The notes under the pieces are model-generated. The model did no database searches. It had not been told where the DNA came from and saw nothing but the letters and a program-made list of their open reading frames with translations. Positions 36,153 to 44,876 of a DNA stretch of 64,000 nt are shown here, one piece after another. The position numbers were made by a program, and so were the translations under genes. Every line of letters starts with the position of its first letter. The first letter of the stretch is position 1. Source of the DNA: a bacterium (lineage in GTDB: Bacteria; Desulfobacterota; Binatia; DP-6); the NCBI GenBank assembly GCA_026129405.1, contig JAHCID010000001.1:1674001-1738000 (forward strand), read 5' to 3'.

Positions 36153-37264
36153 TCAGAGTGCGGGATCGAGGAGCGACGTGAAGCCCGACGGCGCGTGCGG
36201 CCCGAGCACCAGCTGCTCGAAGACCGCGAGCCCCTCGCGGTCGCCGCAGCGCGCGCGGCAGAGCTGCTGCACGTGCAGGTGGCGCGGGTCCATCGGATCG
36301 AGGTCGGCGAGCGCCCACTCGCGCGCGTCGACCGCCAGCTCGCCCTTCCACATGCCGTGCCCCCACTCGGGGTCGAGGTAGCCGAGGCCCAGCATCTGGA
36401 ACGTGAGCAGCGGCTCCAGCGTCGTCACCAGCGGCTCGCCGCGGTGCGGGCGCAACGTCAGCGTGGCACGCCGGGCCCGGCGCGTGCCCGGCTGCCACAC
36501 GATCTCGTGGCCGACCGACGCCATCGGCGTGGCCGTGCCTTCGTCGAAGGCGCCGGTTCCGGCGACGGCGCCGCTCGTGTGCCACGGGCGGCCGTCGCCG
36601 TCCTCGTTCACGGTGAGATGGGTGCAGACGTCGTCGAAGTGCGTCGGTGCCCAGAGCCAGAAGAACTGCGGCGGCATCGCCGGAGCACCTGCATCGGGCT
36701 CGCCCACGGGGCGCACGCCCCACGAGCGGTCGCGTACGCCGGGGGTGCGCGTCGGGTCGACGACGATCTCCTCGTCGCCGACACGCAGCAGGCCTTCCCA
36801 GAAGCCGAACTGGTGAGCCGCGTCAGGTCCATCACTACGCGGTGCTGCGGCCGCCAGTGGAAGCGCGGCTCCTCGATCGGGCAGGTGCGGGCGTAGAAGG
36901 CGAGGTCGGCCTCCAGCCCGTGCTCCGGCGCGCGCACGCGGACGTGCAGCATGCGCAGCGGCTCGAGCACCTTCACGCGGATCGGCCCGACCACGGACTC
37001 GGCCCGCTCGTCGGGGGCGAGGCGCGACGCACGCACCGAGTACTGGCGCCCGCGATGGACGACGCTGAAGGCGGCGTCCATCACCCGGCGGTTCGGGTAG
37101 AGCCCGAGCGCACAGCCGAAGAAGAGGTCGGCGTCGCGGGTGAAGCCGTTGAAGAAGTAGCGGTCGTAGGCGTTCCGGTCGCCGCTGGCCGGATGGGCCA
37201 CGGGCTCCGGCGTCTGGTGGACGAGGTAGTCGTCGAAGCGGGTCAGCATGGCCGCAGCCTTCAC
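36153..37264 (-). pseudogene. Unknown lipocalin-like protein (DUF7064/7065-like), one frameshift
   Basis: Two overlapping open frames together give one continuous protein of about 370 residues. The N-terminal part starts at GTG 37264 (or ATG 37249, MLTRFDDYLVHQTPEP) and runs well to DLTRLT; the frame must then change at about 36812-36814 for the sequence to continue as QFGFWEGLLRVGDEEIVVDP and PGVRDRSWGVRPVGE. The join needs one extra base: ACCAG here, where ACCCAG would keep the frame, so a C was lost from a short C run. The protein resembles the uncharacterised hydroxyneurosporene-synthase/AttH-type lipocalin-like family. It is coupled by GTGA to the 153-residue gene upstream. The shift may be genuine or a sequencing error. 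Confidence 0.75.
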
Positions 37265-37722
37265 CCTTTCGATATCTCTTCGAGCAACGACGGCTTCAGC
37301 ACCGCGACGTCGCGCATGGCCTGGCCGCCGAGGTGCGCGGCCAGGGCGGCATGCGCGGGCGCGGCGACGGCCGACGGGAGCGACGGCAGCACGGTGAACG
37401 CCGCCACCACGGCCGCGCGCAGAGCCGCGACCCGCGCGGCGAGCGGCTCGGCGGGCACCGCCGCGAGCGCCGCGGCCAGCGGCGGCGGCACGCTGCCGAG
37501 CGCCATCACCGCGGCGTCGAGCGCCTCGGCGGCGGACTCGGCCTCGGCGGCGAGCAGCTCGGGACGGATGGCGATGCGCTCGCGCAGGTTGTGCAGCAGG
37601 TCGAGCACGGCGAACAGTTGTCCGCGTGCGTAGCGGTCGTCGAGCGCCGGGGCGACGACGGTGCGCAGCGTGTGCAGCACGCCGTCGACGAGCCGCTCGA
37701 GCGGCAGGTGGCCGGCGCTCAT
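37261..37722 (-). CDS. Small unknown helical protein of the phosphotransferase operon
   Basis: 153 residues. It is helical by eye (VVAPALDDRYARGQLFAVLD, LLHNLRERIAIRPELLAAEA) and has no signal, membrane segment or known motif. Its ATG overlaps the phosphotransferase stop (ATGA), and its TGA overlaps the GTG of the DUF7064-like gene (GTGA), so it is made as the middle member of a three-gene set. Similar small partners next to phosphotransferases are known in actinobacteria and other soil groups, which makes it more likely real than shadow. Function unknown. Confidence 0.72.
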   Translation of the reverse strand: MSAGHLPLERLVDGVLHTLRTVVAPALDDRYARGQLFAVLDLLHNLRERIAIRPELLAAEAESAAEALDAAVMALGSVPPPLAAALAAVPAEPLAARVAALRAAVVAAFTVLPSLPSAVAAPAHAALAAHLGGQAMRDVAVLKPSLLEEISKG

Positions 37723-38765
37723 GCGAGCCACCCGCGCACCATGCCGAGCAGGAGGTGGAGGTAGGGCAGCTGGTGGTCGAAGATCGCCATCCGCGGGTCC
37801 GTCGTGCGGCCGTCGCGATACGCGCGCAGGCCGGTCATCATGATGGCGATCATCTTGACGATCGCCAGCACGTCGTAGAACGCCACGCGGCCCGGCTCGA
37901 CCGTGCGGCCGCTGGCCGCCGTGTACTGCGCGGCGAGCTCGTCGGGCGGGACGAGGCCGGCGGCGAACGGCGTGCCGGCGCGCCACATGGCCGACGCGCA
38001 CCAGGCGAGGTCCTCGAGCGGATCGCCGAGGTGGACCATCTCCCAATCGAGGACGCCGGAGAGCCGTGCGACGCCCGTGTCGCGCACGACGAGGAAGTTG
38101 CCGAGGCGGTAGTCGCCGTGGACCAGCGTCACCTCGTCGCACGACGGCAGGTTCGCGCGCAGCCACGCGAGCGCCTCGGCGAGCGGCGGATCGATCGACA
38201 GCCCGCTCGCGGCGATGCGCGCCTCCCAGCGGGCGAGCTCGGTGCGCGCGGTGGTGAGGCCCGTGCCCGGGTCGCCGAGGAAGCCGAGCCCGCGCGCGCG
38301 CCAGTCGATCGCGTGCAGGCGGGCCAGCGCCGCGACGACGTCGGCGGCGAGCGCCGGGCGGTCGGCGTCGGCGAACGGTCCCGTGCCGTCGGGGCCCGGC
38401 GCCGGCACCGGGGCGTCGCCCGGCAGGCGCGCCATCACGTAGAACGGGCGCTCCAGCACGGCCGGGTCGCGGGTGAACCAGGGCGTCGGCGGCGAGGGCA
38501 GGGGATCGTCGGAGAGCGCGTGCAGCACGCGGAACTCGGGCTCGAGATCGTAGGGCTCGAGCAGCCCGGCGACGGGCTCGCGCTTCGCGACCCAGGCGGT
38601 GCGCTCCAGCCGCCCGGCGCGCTCGCACTCGACGTCGAAGGTGAACGTCTCCTGCGAGAAGCCCTCGGTGCTGCGTCCGAGCGCGGTCACGCGGACGGCC
38701 CGGGCGTCCGGCAGCTGCGTCGCGACGAACTGCTCGAGACGCACGGCGAGCGACGGGTCGTCCAT
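37719..38765 (-). CDS. Phosphotransferase family protein (APH/ACAD10-like kinase)
   Basis: 348 residues. The kinase-like fold is shown by an N-lobe with WVAKREP (the ATP-binding Lys), the Brenner motif LVHGDYRLGNFLV (catalytic Asp and Asn), and the metal Asp in SGVLDWEMVHLGDPLEDLAW. This matches the aminoglycoside-phosphotransferase-like kinases related to the ACAD10/11 kinase domain, which phosphorylate hydroxyacyl-CoA in beta-oxidation of 4-hydroxy acids. No acyl-CoA dehydrogenase is fused here, but one lies 9 kb away. Antibiotic resistance is not implied. It leads a three-gene coupled set with the 153-residue protein and the frameshifted gene. Confidence 0.87.
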   Translation of the reverse strand: MDDPSLAVRLEQFVATQLPDARAVRVTALGRSTEGFSQETFTFDVECERAGRLERTAWVAKREPVAGLLEPYDLEPEFRVLHALSDDPLPSPPTPWFTRDPAVLERPFYVMARLPGDAPVPAPGPDGTGPFADADRPALAADVVAALARLHAIDWRARGLGFLGDPGTGLTTARTELARWEARIAASGLSIDPPLAEALAWLRANLPSCDEVTLVHGDYRLGNFLVVRDTGVARLSGVLDWEMVHLGDPLEDLAWCASAMWRAGTPFAAGLVPPDELAAQYTAASGRTVEPGRVAFYDVLAIVKMIAIMMTGLRAYRDGRTTDPRMAIFDHQLPYLHLLLGMVRGWLA

Positions 38766-38898
38766 CGGCGCGCGGCAGCATGCCCCTGCCGCGCCGGCGG
38801 CTCAAGCGCGGGTGCCCGCCGCGCGCGCTGCTACGGGGGCCGCGCGAAGGGCGGCGCGGTTCCCTTTCGACCGCCGCGGCAGTACAGACGGGCGCACC

Positions 38899-39267
38899 GT
38901 GTCGGTGCCGTATCCGCTCGTCTGCGCGCTGCTCGGCGTCGTGCTCGGCGTCGTCCCCGCCTTCGTGCACGGCCCGATCCCGCAGAAGTACGATGTCCTC
39001 TACATCCAGGGCAGCGTCGCGGTGTGGGGGTGGTACGTGGCGCGGTCGCTGATCGGCGTCCTCGTCGGCATCACGACCTGGCCGTCGCCGTGGTGGCTGC
39101 GCGGGCCGCTGTGCGGCGCGATCATGCTCGTGCCGCTGTCGTTCGTGTCCCTCGCCACGCCGGGGTGCGGGGCGCCCTGCGCGGCGTCCAACCTCACCTC
39201 CGCGGTGACGATCGGCCTCGTCGTCGCCGGCCTGGCGCGCGCGATCACGGGGCGCAGCCACCGCTGA
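38899..39267 (+). CDS. Small membrane protein of unknown function
   Basis: 122 residues from a GTG (VSVPYPLVCALLGVVLGVVP). Four hydrophobic segments are visible: residues about 5-22, 36-55, 62-84 (GPLCGAIMLVPLSFVSLATP) and 95-116. No family is recognised. It lies 15 bases upstream of the large cyclase gene on the same strand and could be its membrane partner, but I have no direct support. The start is uncertain because no ribosome site stands out. The region between 38766 and 38898 separates it from the divergent phosphotransferase operon. Confidence 0.55.
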   Translation: MSVPYPLVCALLGVVLGVVPAFVHGPIPQKYDVLYIQGSVAVWGWYVARSLIGVLVGITTWPSPWWLRGPLCGAIMLVPLSFVSLATPGCGAPCAASNLTSAVTIGLVVAGLARAITGRSHR

Positions 39268-39282
39268 CCGCGGGCGATCGCC

Positions 39283-42200
39283 ATGGCCGTCCCCGATCCG
39301 CCCCGCCAGAGCCTGCGCCGGCAGGCGACGGTCGTCTACGCCGACATCTCGGGCTTCACGGCGCTGTCGGAGCGCCTCGATCCCGAGGAGGTGACGGCGG
39401 TGATGAACCAGGTCTTCGAGATCCTGGAGGGCATCGTCATCGCGCACGGCGGGACGGTCAACAAGTACATCGGCGACTGCGTGCTGGCGGTGTTCGGCCT
39501 CGCCGCGCCCGACCCGGCGGCGCCGGCGCACGCGGTACAGGCCGCGCTCGAGATGCGCGCGGCGATCCACCACTACAACCTGAACGCCGGCGCCGGCGCG
39601 CCGCCGCTCGACATCCACATGGGCATCGAGACGGGCCTCGTGGTCGCGGGCGAGATCGGCGGTGCGCACCGGCGCGAGTTCGCCGTCATGGGCGACACCG
39701 TGGCGCTCGCGGCGCGGCTCGAGGACGTCTCGGCGAAGGGCGACATCTGCGTCGGGCCGGCGACCTGGGAGGCGACGCGCGACGCCTTCCACTACCGCGC
39801 GACGGAGCCGCTCGTGCCGCGCGCGGGCACGGCACCCGTCGCCGTGCACGCGCTGCTGTCCGCGAAGCCGCGCGCCGGCCGCGTGAAGCGCGACAGCGAG
39901 CGACGCCAGGCGACGGTGCTCTTCGCCGATCTCGTCGGCTTCGACGCGCTCGTGCCGCACCTGTCGCCGCAGAACCTGACGCAGCTCCTGAACCGCTGCT
40001 TCGGCCTCATGGAGGAGATCGTGCGCCGCTACGGCGGCGTCGTCGACAAGTACATCGGCGAGTGCGTGATGGCGCTCTTCGGTGTGCCCAACGCGATCGA
40101 GAACGCCCCGCAGCAGGCGGTGAACGCGGCGATCGAGATGCGCAGCCGCCTGGAGGCGTTCGGCCGCGCGCAGGGGCTGCCGACGCCGCTCGGCGTCCAC
40201 ATGGGGATCAACACCGGGCTCGTCATCGCCGGCGAGATCGGCGGCCGCGTGAAGCGCGACTTCACCGTCATGGGCGACACGGTGAACCTGGCGTCGCGCC
40301 TGAAGGACGCCGCGCCCACCGGCGTCGTCCACGTCGGCCCGGAGACCTACCGCTGGACGAAGGACACGTTCGCGTTCGACCCGCCGCAGCCGATGACGCT
40401 GGCGGGGAAGGCGCAGCGCGTTCCGGTGCGGGCACTGGCGTCCGTGCGCGGGCAGGTGCACCGCACGCAGGTCGCCGTCGCCGACCGCACCGTGTCGTCG
40501 CCGCTCGTCGGCCGTGACGACGAGCGGCGCCGTCTCGAAGGCTGCCTCGCGCGCGCGCTCGCCGGCGACGGCGGCATCGTCAGCGTCGTCGGCGAGGCGG
40601 GGGTCGGGAAGTCGCGCCTGGTGGCCGAGGTGCTGCGCTGGGAGCCGCTCGCCGCGGCGACGGTGCTGGAGGGCCGCTCGACGTCGATCGGTCAGACGCT
40701 GAGCTTCCACCCCTTCATCGACCTGCTGCGCCGCTGGGCCGGCGTCGGCGACGACGACGCCGAGACCGCCGCCGGCGCGAAGCTCGCGCACGCCGTCGGC
40801 ACCCTCCTGCCCGACGAGGCCGACGAGGTCCTGCCGTTCGTGGCGACGCTCATGGGCATGCGCCTGCGCGGGGCGCACGCCGAGCGCCTCCACGGCATCG
40901 ACGGCGAGGCCCTCGAGAAGCTCATCTTCCGCAACGTCCGGCGCCTGTTCCAAGCGCTCGCCGCGACGCGCCCGCTGGTGCTCGTGTTCGAGGATCTGCA
41001 CTGGGCCGACCGCTCGTCGGTGCAGCTGCTCGAGGCGCTGCTGCGGCTGGTCGTCGACCAGCCGGTGCTCTTCGTGCACGTCTTCCGGCCGGACTACGCG
41101 GACACGGCCGAGCGCATCCTGCGCAGCGCGCTCGACGCCCACGCCGCGCGGCACACCGAGGTGCGCATCGAGCCGCTGGGCGCGGCAGACGCGAGCCGCC
41201 TCGTGCAGAACCTCCTCGAGATCGAGGACCTCCCCGCCGCCACGCGCGCGCTCATCACGCACAAGGCCGAGGGCAACCCATTCTACCTCGAGGAGGTGGT
41301 GCGCGCGCTGATCGACCAGGGCGCGGTGGAGTATGCGGACGGCGGCTACCGCGTGACGGCCCGGATCGAGCGCGTCGTCATCCCCGGGACGATCCAGGAG
41401 GTCGTGATGGCGCGCGTCGACCGGCTCGACGAGCCGACGCGCCGGCTCCTCCAGGTCGCGTCGGTCATCGGGCGGCAGTTCTACTACCGCATCATCGCCG
41501 AGATCATGCGTCGCCGCGGCGGCAGCGATGCGACGCTCGACGCGGAGCTGGCCCGGCTCCAGGACAAGCAGCTCCTGCTGCGCCGCGGGGGGAGCTTCGG
41601 CGTCGCCGTGGGTGGGGGCGGCGTCGCGCAGGAGCTCGAGTTCGTCTTCAAGCACGCGCTCGCGCAGGAGACGGTCTACGACTCCCTGCTGCAGAAGACG
41701 CGCCGGGAGTTCCACCAGCTCGTCGCGGACTCGATCGAAGCCTCGTTCGCGGAGCGGCTCGGCGACTTCTACGGCATGCTGGCCTACCACTACAGCCGGG
41801 CCGACGACCTGCCGAAGGCGGAGGAGTTCCTCTTCAAGGCGGGCGACGTCGCCGCACGCTCGGCGGCGTCGAGCGAGGCGTTGCAGCTGTTCCGCGAGGC
41901 GTCGCGCATCTACCTCGTGATCCACGGCGACGGCGGCGACCCCGCGCGCAAGGCGCTGCTCGAGAAGAACATCGGCTACGCGCTGCTGAACACCGGCAAG
42001 CTCACCGAGTCGATCGGCCACTTCGACCGCGCGCTCGAGCACATGGGCTCCGGTCTCGCCCAGGGCGCGACGGCGCGGTACGCCCGGTTCGCGCGCGACA
42101 TGACGGCGGTGCTCTACGGCGTCTTCGTGCCGCCGCGCCGCGGTCGCCGGCCCCCGGTCAGCGCGCGCGAGCGCGAGACGTTCGAGATCATGTTCCGCCG

Positions 42201-43311
42201 CTTCCGCGCGCTCACGACGAGCGATCCCCAACGCATGTTCGTCGACAACATCGGCGCGATCCGGCGCATGAACCGGCGTGACCCGCGCAGCATCGAGACC
42301 GCGTGCCTCACCTACGTCATGGGCGGCGCGGCGTTCGCCTACTCCGGCACCTCGTTCGCGATCGGCCGCCGCTTCCTGCGCCGCGCCGAGGAGCTGGTGC
42401 GGCCCGGCGAGGTCGCCGACGAGCTCGGCTGCGGCTTCCTGCGCTTCGTCATCAATTTCCTCGAGGGCGGCTGGGAGCGCGAGCCGGGCCTCGCGGCCGA
42501 TCTCCTCGCGCAGGGTCTCAGGTACGGCATCTTCTGGGACGTCAACTCGTACCTCGGCCTCGAGAGCGACCGGCAGCTGCGCCGGGGCCGCTTCGCCGCC
42601 GCCCGTGAGCACCTGCGCGCGCTCGCGGACATGCACGAGCAGTACGGCTACGAGTTCGCGCAGGCGAACCACGACGGCATGCAGGCGATCCTGCTGCTCG
42701 AGGAGCGACGGCTGGACGAGGCCCTGCCGGCGATCGACCACTACTACGCGGGTCGCGACGAGGACGCGCTGCGCGCGCTGGCGCTCGGCACCCGGGCCAA
42801 GATCCAGAGCCTCCAGGGCGCGCACGACGAGGCCGGCGCGACGCTCGCCAGGGTCGACGTCATCGTCGCGCGCGCGGGCCTCGTTCCGCCCTGGCACATG
42901 AGCGCCTCTACCGTCGCGCGGCTGCGGCACGACTGCGACGCGCTGGCCCACGACGCCGCGTCGCGGGTGCTGCGCGAACGGGCCCGCGCCGGCCTGCGGC
43001 GCGCCCTGCGCGTCGCGGGCGTGGTCGCGCCGGCGCGCACCGAGACGTGGCGCCTCGCCGGGCGGCTCCACTGGCTGCTCGGGCGTCGGCGTGCGGCGCG
43101 GGCGTGGTGGACGCGGGCGCTGCGCGAAGGCGAGCGTCTCGGGGCCGTGCCGGAGCTCGCCCGCACGTGTGCGGAGGTCGCGCTGCGGACCGGCGACGGG
43201 CGCGACCGCGCGCGCTCTCTCTTCGCCGAGGCAGGGCTCGTCTGGGACGCCGCGCAGCTCGACCGGGCGCTCGCCTCGCCGGACGATCCGGCAGCGCCGG
43301 GGCGGCTCTAG
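39283..43311 (+). CDS. Tandem class III nucleotidyl cyclase - AAA ATPase - TPR protein
   Basis: 1342 residues. Cyclase domain 1 is at about 14-190, cyclase domain 2 at about 208-385, an ATPase with Walker A GEAGVGKS (437-444) and Walker B LVLVFEDLHWAD follows, then a ~600-residue helical TPR/MalT-like tail. The domains carry complementary residues: domain 1 keeps both metal aspartates (D21 and D65) but lacks the transition-state Asn (A141), while domain 2 keeps the substrate and transition-state residues (K256, D326, N335, R339) but has Glu260 for the second metal Asp. This matches a single competent site across two non-identical domains, as in mammalian adenylate cyclases. No signal peptide or membrane helix, so cytoplasmic. 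It should make cAMP or cGMP in response to the ATPase/TPR sensor module. Confidence 0.92.
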   Translation: MAVPDPPRQSLRRQATVVYADISGFTALSERLDPEEVTAVMNQVFEILEGIVIAHGGTVNKYIGDCVLAVFGLAAPDPAAPAHAVQAALEMRAAIHHYNLNAGAGAPPLDIHMGIETGLVVAGEIGGAHRREFAVMGDTVALAARLEDVSAKGDICVGPATWEATRDAFHYRATEPLVPRAGTAPVAVHALLSAKPRAGRVKRDSERRQATVLFADLVGFDALVPHLSPQNLTQLLNRCFGLMEEIVRRYGGVVDKYIGECVMALFGVPNAIENAPQQAVNAAIEMRSRLEAFGRAQGLPTPLGVHMGINTGLVIAGEIGGRVKRDFTVMGDTVNLASRLKDAAPTGVVHVGPETYRWTKDTFAFDPPQPMTLAGKAQRVPVRALASVRGQVHRTQVAVADRTVSSPLVGRDDERRRLEGCLARALAGDGGIVSVVGEAGVGKSRLVAEVLRWEPLAAATVLEGRSTSIGQTLSFHPFIDLLRRWAGVGDDDAETAAGAKLAHAVGTLLPDEADEVLPFVATLMGMRLRGAHAERLHGIDGEALEKLIFRNVRRLFQALAATRPLVLVFEDLHWADRSSVQLLEALLRLVVDQPVLFVHVFRPDYADTAERILRSALDAHAARHTEVRIEPLGAADASRLVQNLLEIEDLPAATRALITHKAEGNPFYLEEVVRALIDQGAVEYADGGYRVTARIERVVIPGTIQEVVMARVDRLDEPTRRLLQVASVIGRQFYYRIIAEIMRRRGGSDATLDAELARLQDKQLLLRRGGSFGVAVGGGGVAQELEFVFKHALAQETVYDSLLQKTRREFHQLVADSIEASFAERLGDFYGMLAYHYSRADDLPKAEEFLFKAGDVAARSAASSEALQLFREASRIYLVIHGDGGDPARKALLEKNIGYALLNTGKLTESIGHFDRALEHMGSGLAQGATARYARFARDMTAVLYGVFVPPRRGRRPPVSARERETFEIMFRRFRALTTSDPQRMFVDNIGAIRRMNRRDPRSIETACLTYVMGGAAFAYSGTSFAIGRRFLRRAEELVRPGEVADELGCGFLRFVINFLEGGWEREPGLAADLLAQGLRYGIFWDVNSYLGLESDRQLRRGRFAAAREHLRALADMHEQYGYEFAQANHDGMQAILLLEERRLDEALPAIDHYYAGRDEDALRALALGTRAKIQSLQGAHDEAGATLARVDVIVARAGLVPPWHMSASTVARLRHDCDALAHDAASRVLRERARAGLRRALRVAGVVAPARTETWRLAGRLHWLLGRRRAARAWWTRALREGERLGAVPELARTCAEVALRTGDGRDRARSLFAEAGLVWDAAQLDRALASPDDPAAPGRL

Positions 43312-44810
43312 CCGGCGTGGCCGCGCCGCCGCGGTGTGAGCAGCGCCGCGAGCGCGACGACGACGCAGCCCCAGGCGAAGGCGTCGCCGACGCGCTCGTA
43401 CACCGTCGTCACCGCCATGGGGACGACCTGCGCGTCGAGCGTCGTCGCGGTGAAGAGCGGAGCCCGCGCGACGATGCGGCCGAAGGGATCGACGATCGCC
43501 GACACCCCGGTGGTCGTCGCGCGCACGACCCACAGCCGCGCCTCGACCGCGCGCAGCGCCACCATCGTGAGGTGCTGGTCCGAGCCGGCGGTGCGGCCGA
43601 ACCAGCCGTCGTTCGAGAGGTTCACGAGCAGCTGCGCGCCGGCCGCCGTCTGCGCGCGCACCCCCTCGGGGAAGATCGCCTCGAAGCAGATGACGGTGGC
43701 CACGTCGCCGAAGCGCGTGCGTAGCATGGTGGGCGTCTCGGCGGCGGTGAAGTGCCGGACGCGCTCGAACCGGCGGCGCAGCAGCTCGATCGTCCGCAGC
43801 GGGAAGTACTCCGCGAACGGCAGCAGGCGCACCTTGTCGTAGTGGTCGCCGAGCGTGCCGTCGGGCGTCAGGTGGAAGGCCGCGTTGTAGAAGCGTGACG
43901 GAGCGCCGGTGCGCCGCGGCCCGCCGACGACGAGGTCGGCGCCGGTGCGCGCGAGGACGTCGGCGATCGCGGCCAGGTAGAGCGGCTCCTCGTCGAGGAA
44001 GAAGGTGACCGCGCTCTCCGGCCACACGACCAGCTGCGGGTGCGAGCGTGCCGCGCCGTCGAGGGTGAGCTGCAGGTAGCGATCGAGCCCCTGGCCGTAG
44101 AAGTCCTCGCGCCACTGGAAGCCGAGATCGACGTTGCCCTGGACGACCATCACCGGGACCGCCGGCGCTATGGGCAGCGGCGTGCGCAGGCGAACCGCGC
44201 CGTACGCGGCGAGCGCGGCGAGGGCCGTGGCCGCGGCGGCGAGCGCGCCGCGCCGGCCGGCGGGCTCGACGAGCGCCGCCGCGAGGCCGGCGTTCACGAG
44301 CGCGACGGCGAACGACAGCAGGTAGACGCCGCCCAGGTCGGCCGCCTGGACGAGCAGCGGCTGCGGCACGAGCGCGTAGCCCAGGAGCAGCCACGGGTGG
44401 CCGGTCAACAGGTGCGCGCGCGCCAGCTCGCAGGCGACGTAGGTCGCCGCGGTCGCGAGGGCGAGCGTCGCGCCGCGCCGGCAGGTCGCGAGCCGGGCGT
44501 AGGCGGCGCCGAAGGCGGCGAAGTACGTCCCCATGAACACGAACGCGACCCCGAGCGCGAAGGAGAACCCGAACCAGTACGGCTGCTCCCAGTAGTAGGC
44601 GAGGGCGCCCGGCACCCAGTAGCCGATCCCCGAGAGCGTCGCGGTGCCCCACAGGAAGCCGGCCGCCGCCGCGCGTCCGGGCCGCAGACCGTGCAGCGCG
44701 AGGAGCAGCGGCACGAGCGCCACCCACGCCACGCCCGGCAGGCTCCAGGGCGGGAAGGCGGCGCAGTAGCCGGCGGCGGAGACGAGGATCGCCGGGACGC
44801 GCCACCACAC
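43308..44810 (-). CDS. lnt: Apolipoprotein N-acyltransferase
   Basis: 500 residues, usual length. Residues 1-210 hold about seven hydrophobic helices, followed by the nitrilase-type catalytic domain. The catalytic triad is visible: E265 (VVWPESAVTFF), K326 (HYDKVRLLPFAEYFP) and C375 (ATVICFEAIFP). The block LLVNLSNDGWFGRTAGSDQH is also typical. It transfers an acyl chain to the N-terminus of lipoproteins at the outer face of the inner membrane, which fits the lipobox proteins in this window. It converges with the cyclase gene (4-base overlap). Confidence 0.96.
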   Translation of the reverse strand: MWWRVPAILVSAAGYCAAFPPWSLPGVAWVALVPLLLALHGLRPGRAAAAGFLWGTATLSGIGYWVPGALAYYWEQPYWFGFSFALGVAFVFMGTYFAAFGAAYARLATCRRGATLALATAATYVACELARAHLLTGHPWLLLGYALVPQPLLVQAADLGGVYLLSFAVALVNAGLAAALVEPAGRRGALAAAATALAALAAYGAVRLRTPLPIAPAVPVMVVQGNVDLGFQWREDFYGQGLDRYLQLTLDGAARSHPQLVVWPESAVTFFLDEEPLYLAAIADVLARTGADLVVGGPRRTGAPSRFYNAAFHLTPDGTLGDHYDKVRLLPFAEYFPLRTIELLRRRFERVRHFTAAETPTMLRTRFGDVATVICFEAIFPEGVRAQTAAGAQLLVNLSNDGWFGRTAGSDQHLTMVALRAVEARLWVVRATTTGVSAIVDPFGRIVARAPLFTATTLDAQVVPMAVTTVYERVGDAFAWGCVVVALAALLTPRRRGHAG

Positions 44811-44876
44811 CGTGCCGGCGGACTAGCAGCCGTGTGCGGCGACCGCCACCGCAGACCTGGGCGCCGCCGCGCGCCG

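Noticed and set aside
37719-38765. Aminoglycoside resistance gene
   Set aside because: The phosphotransferase belongs to the broad APH-like kinase fold and sits with metabolic-type unknown genes; sequence alone gives no antibiotic link.
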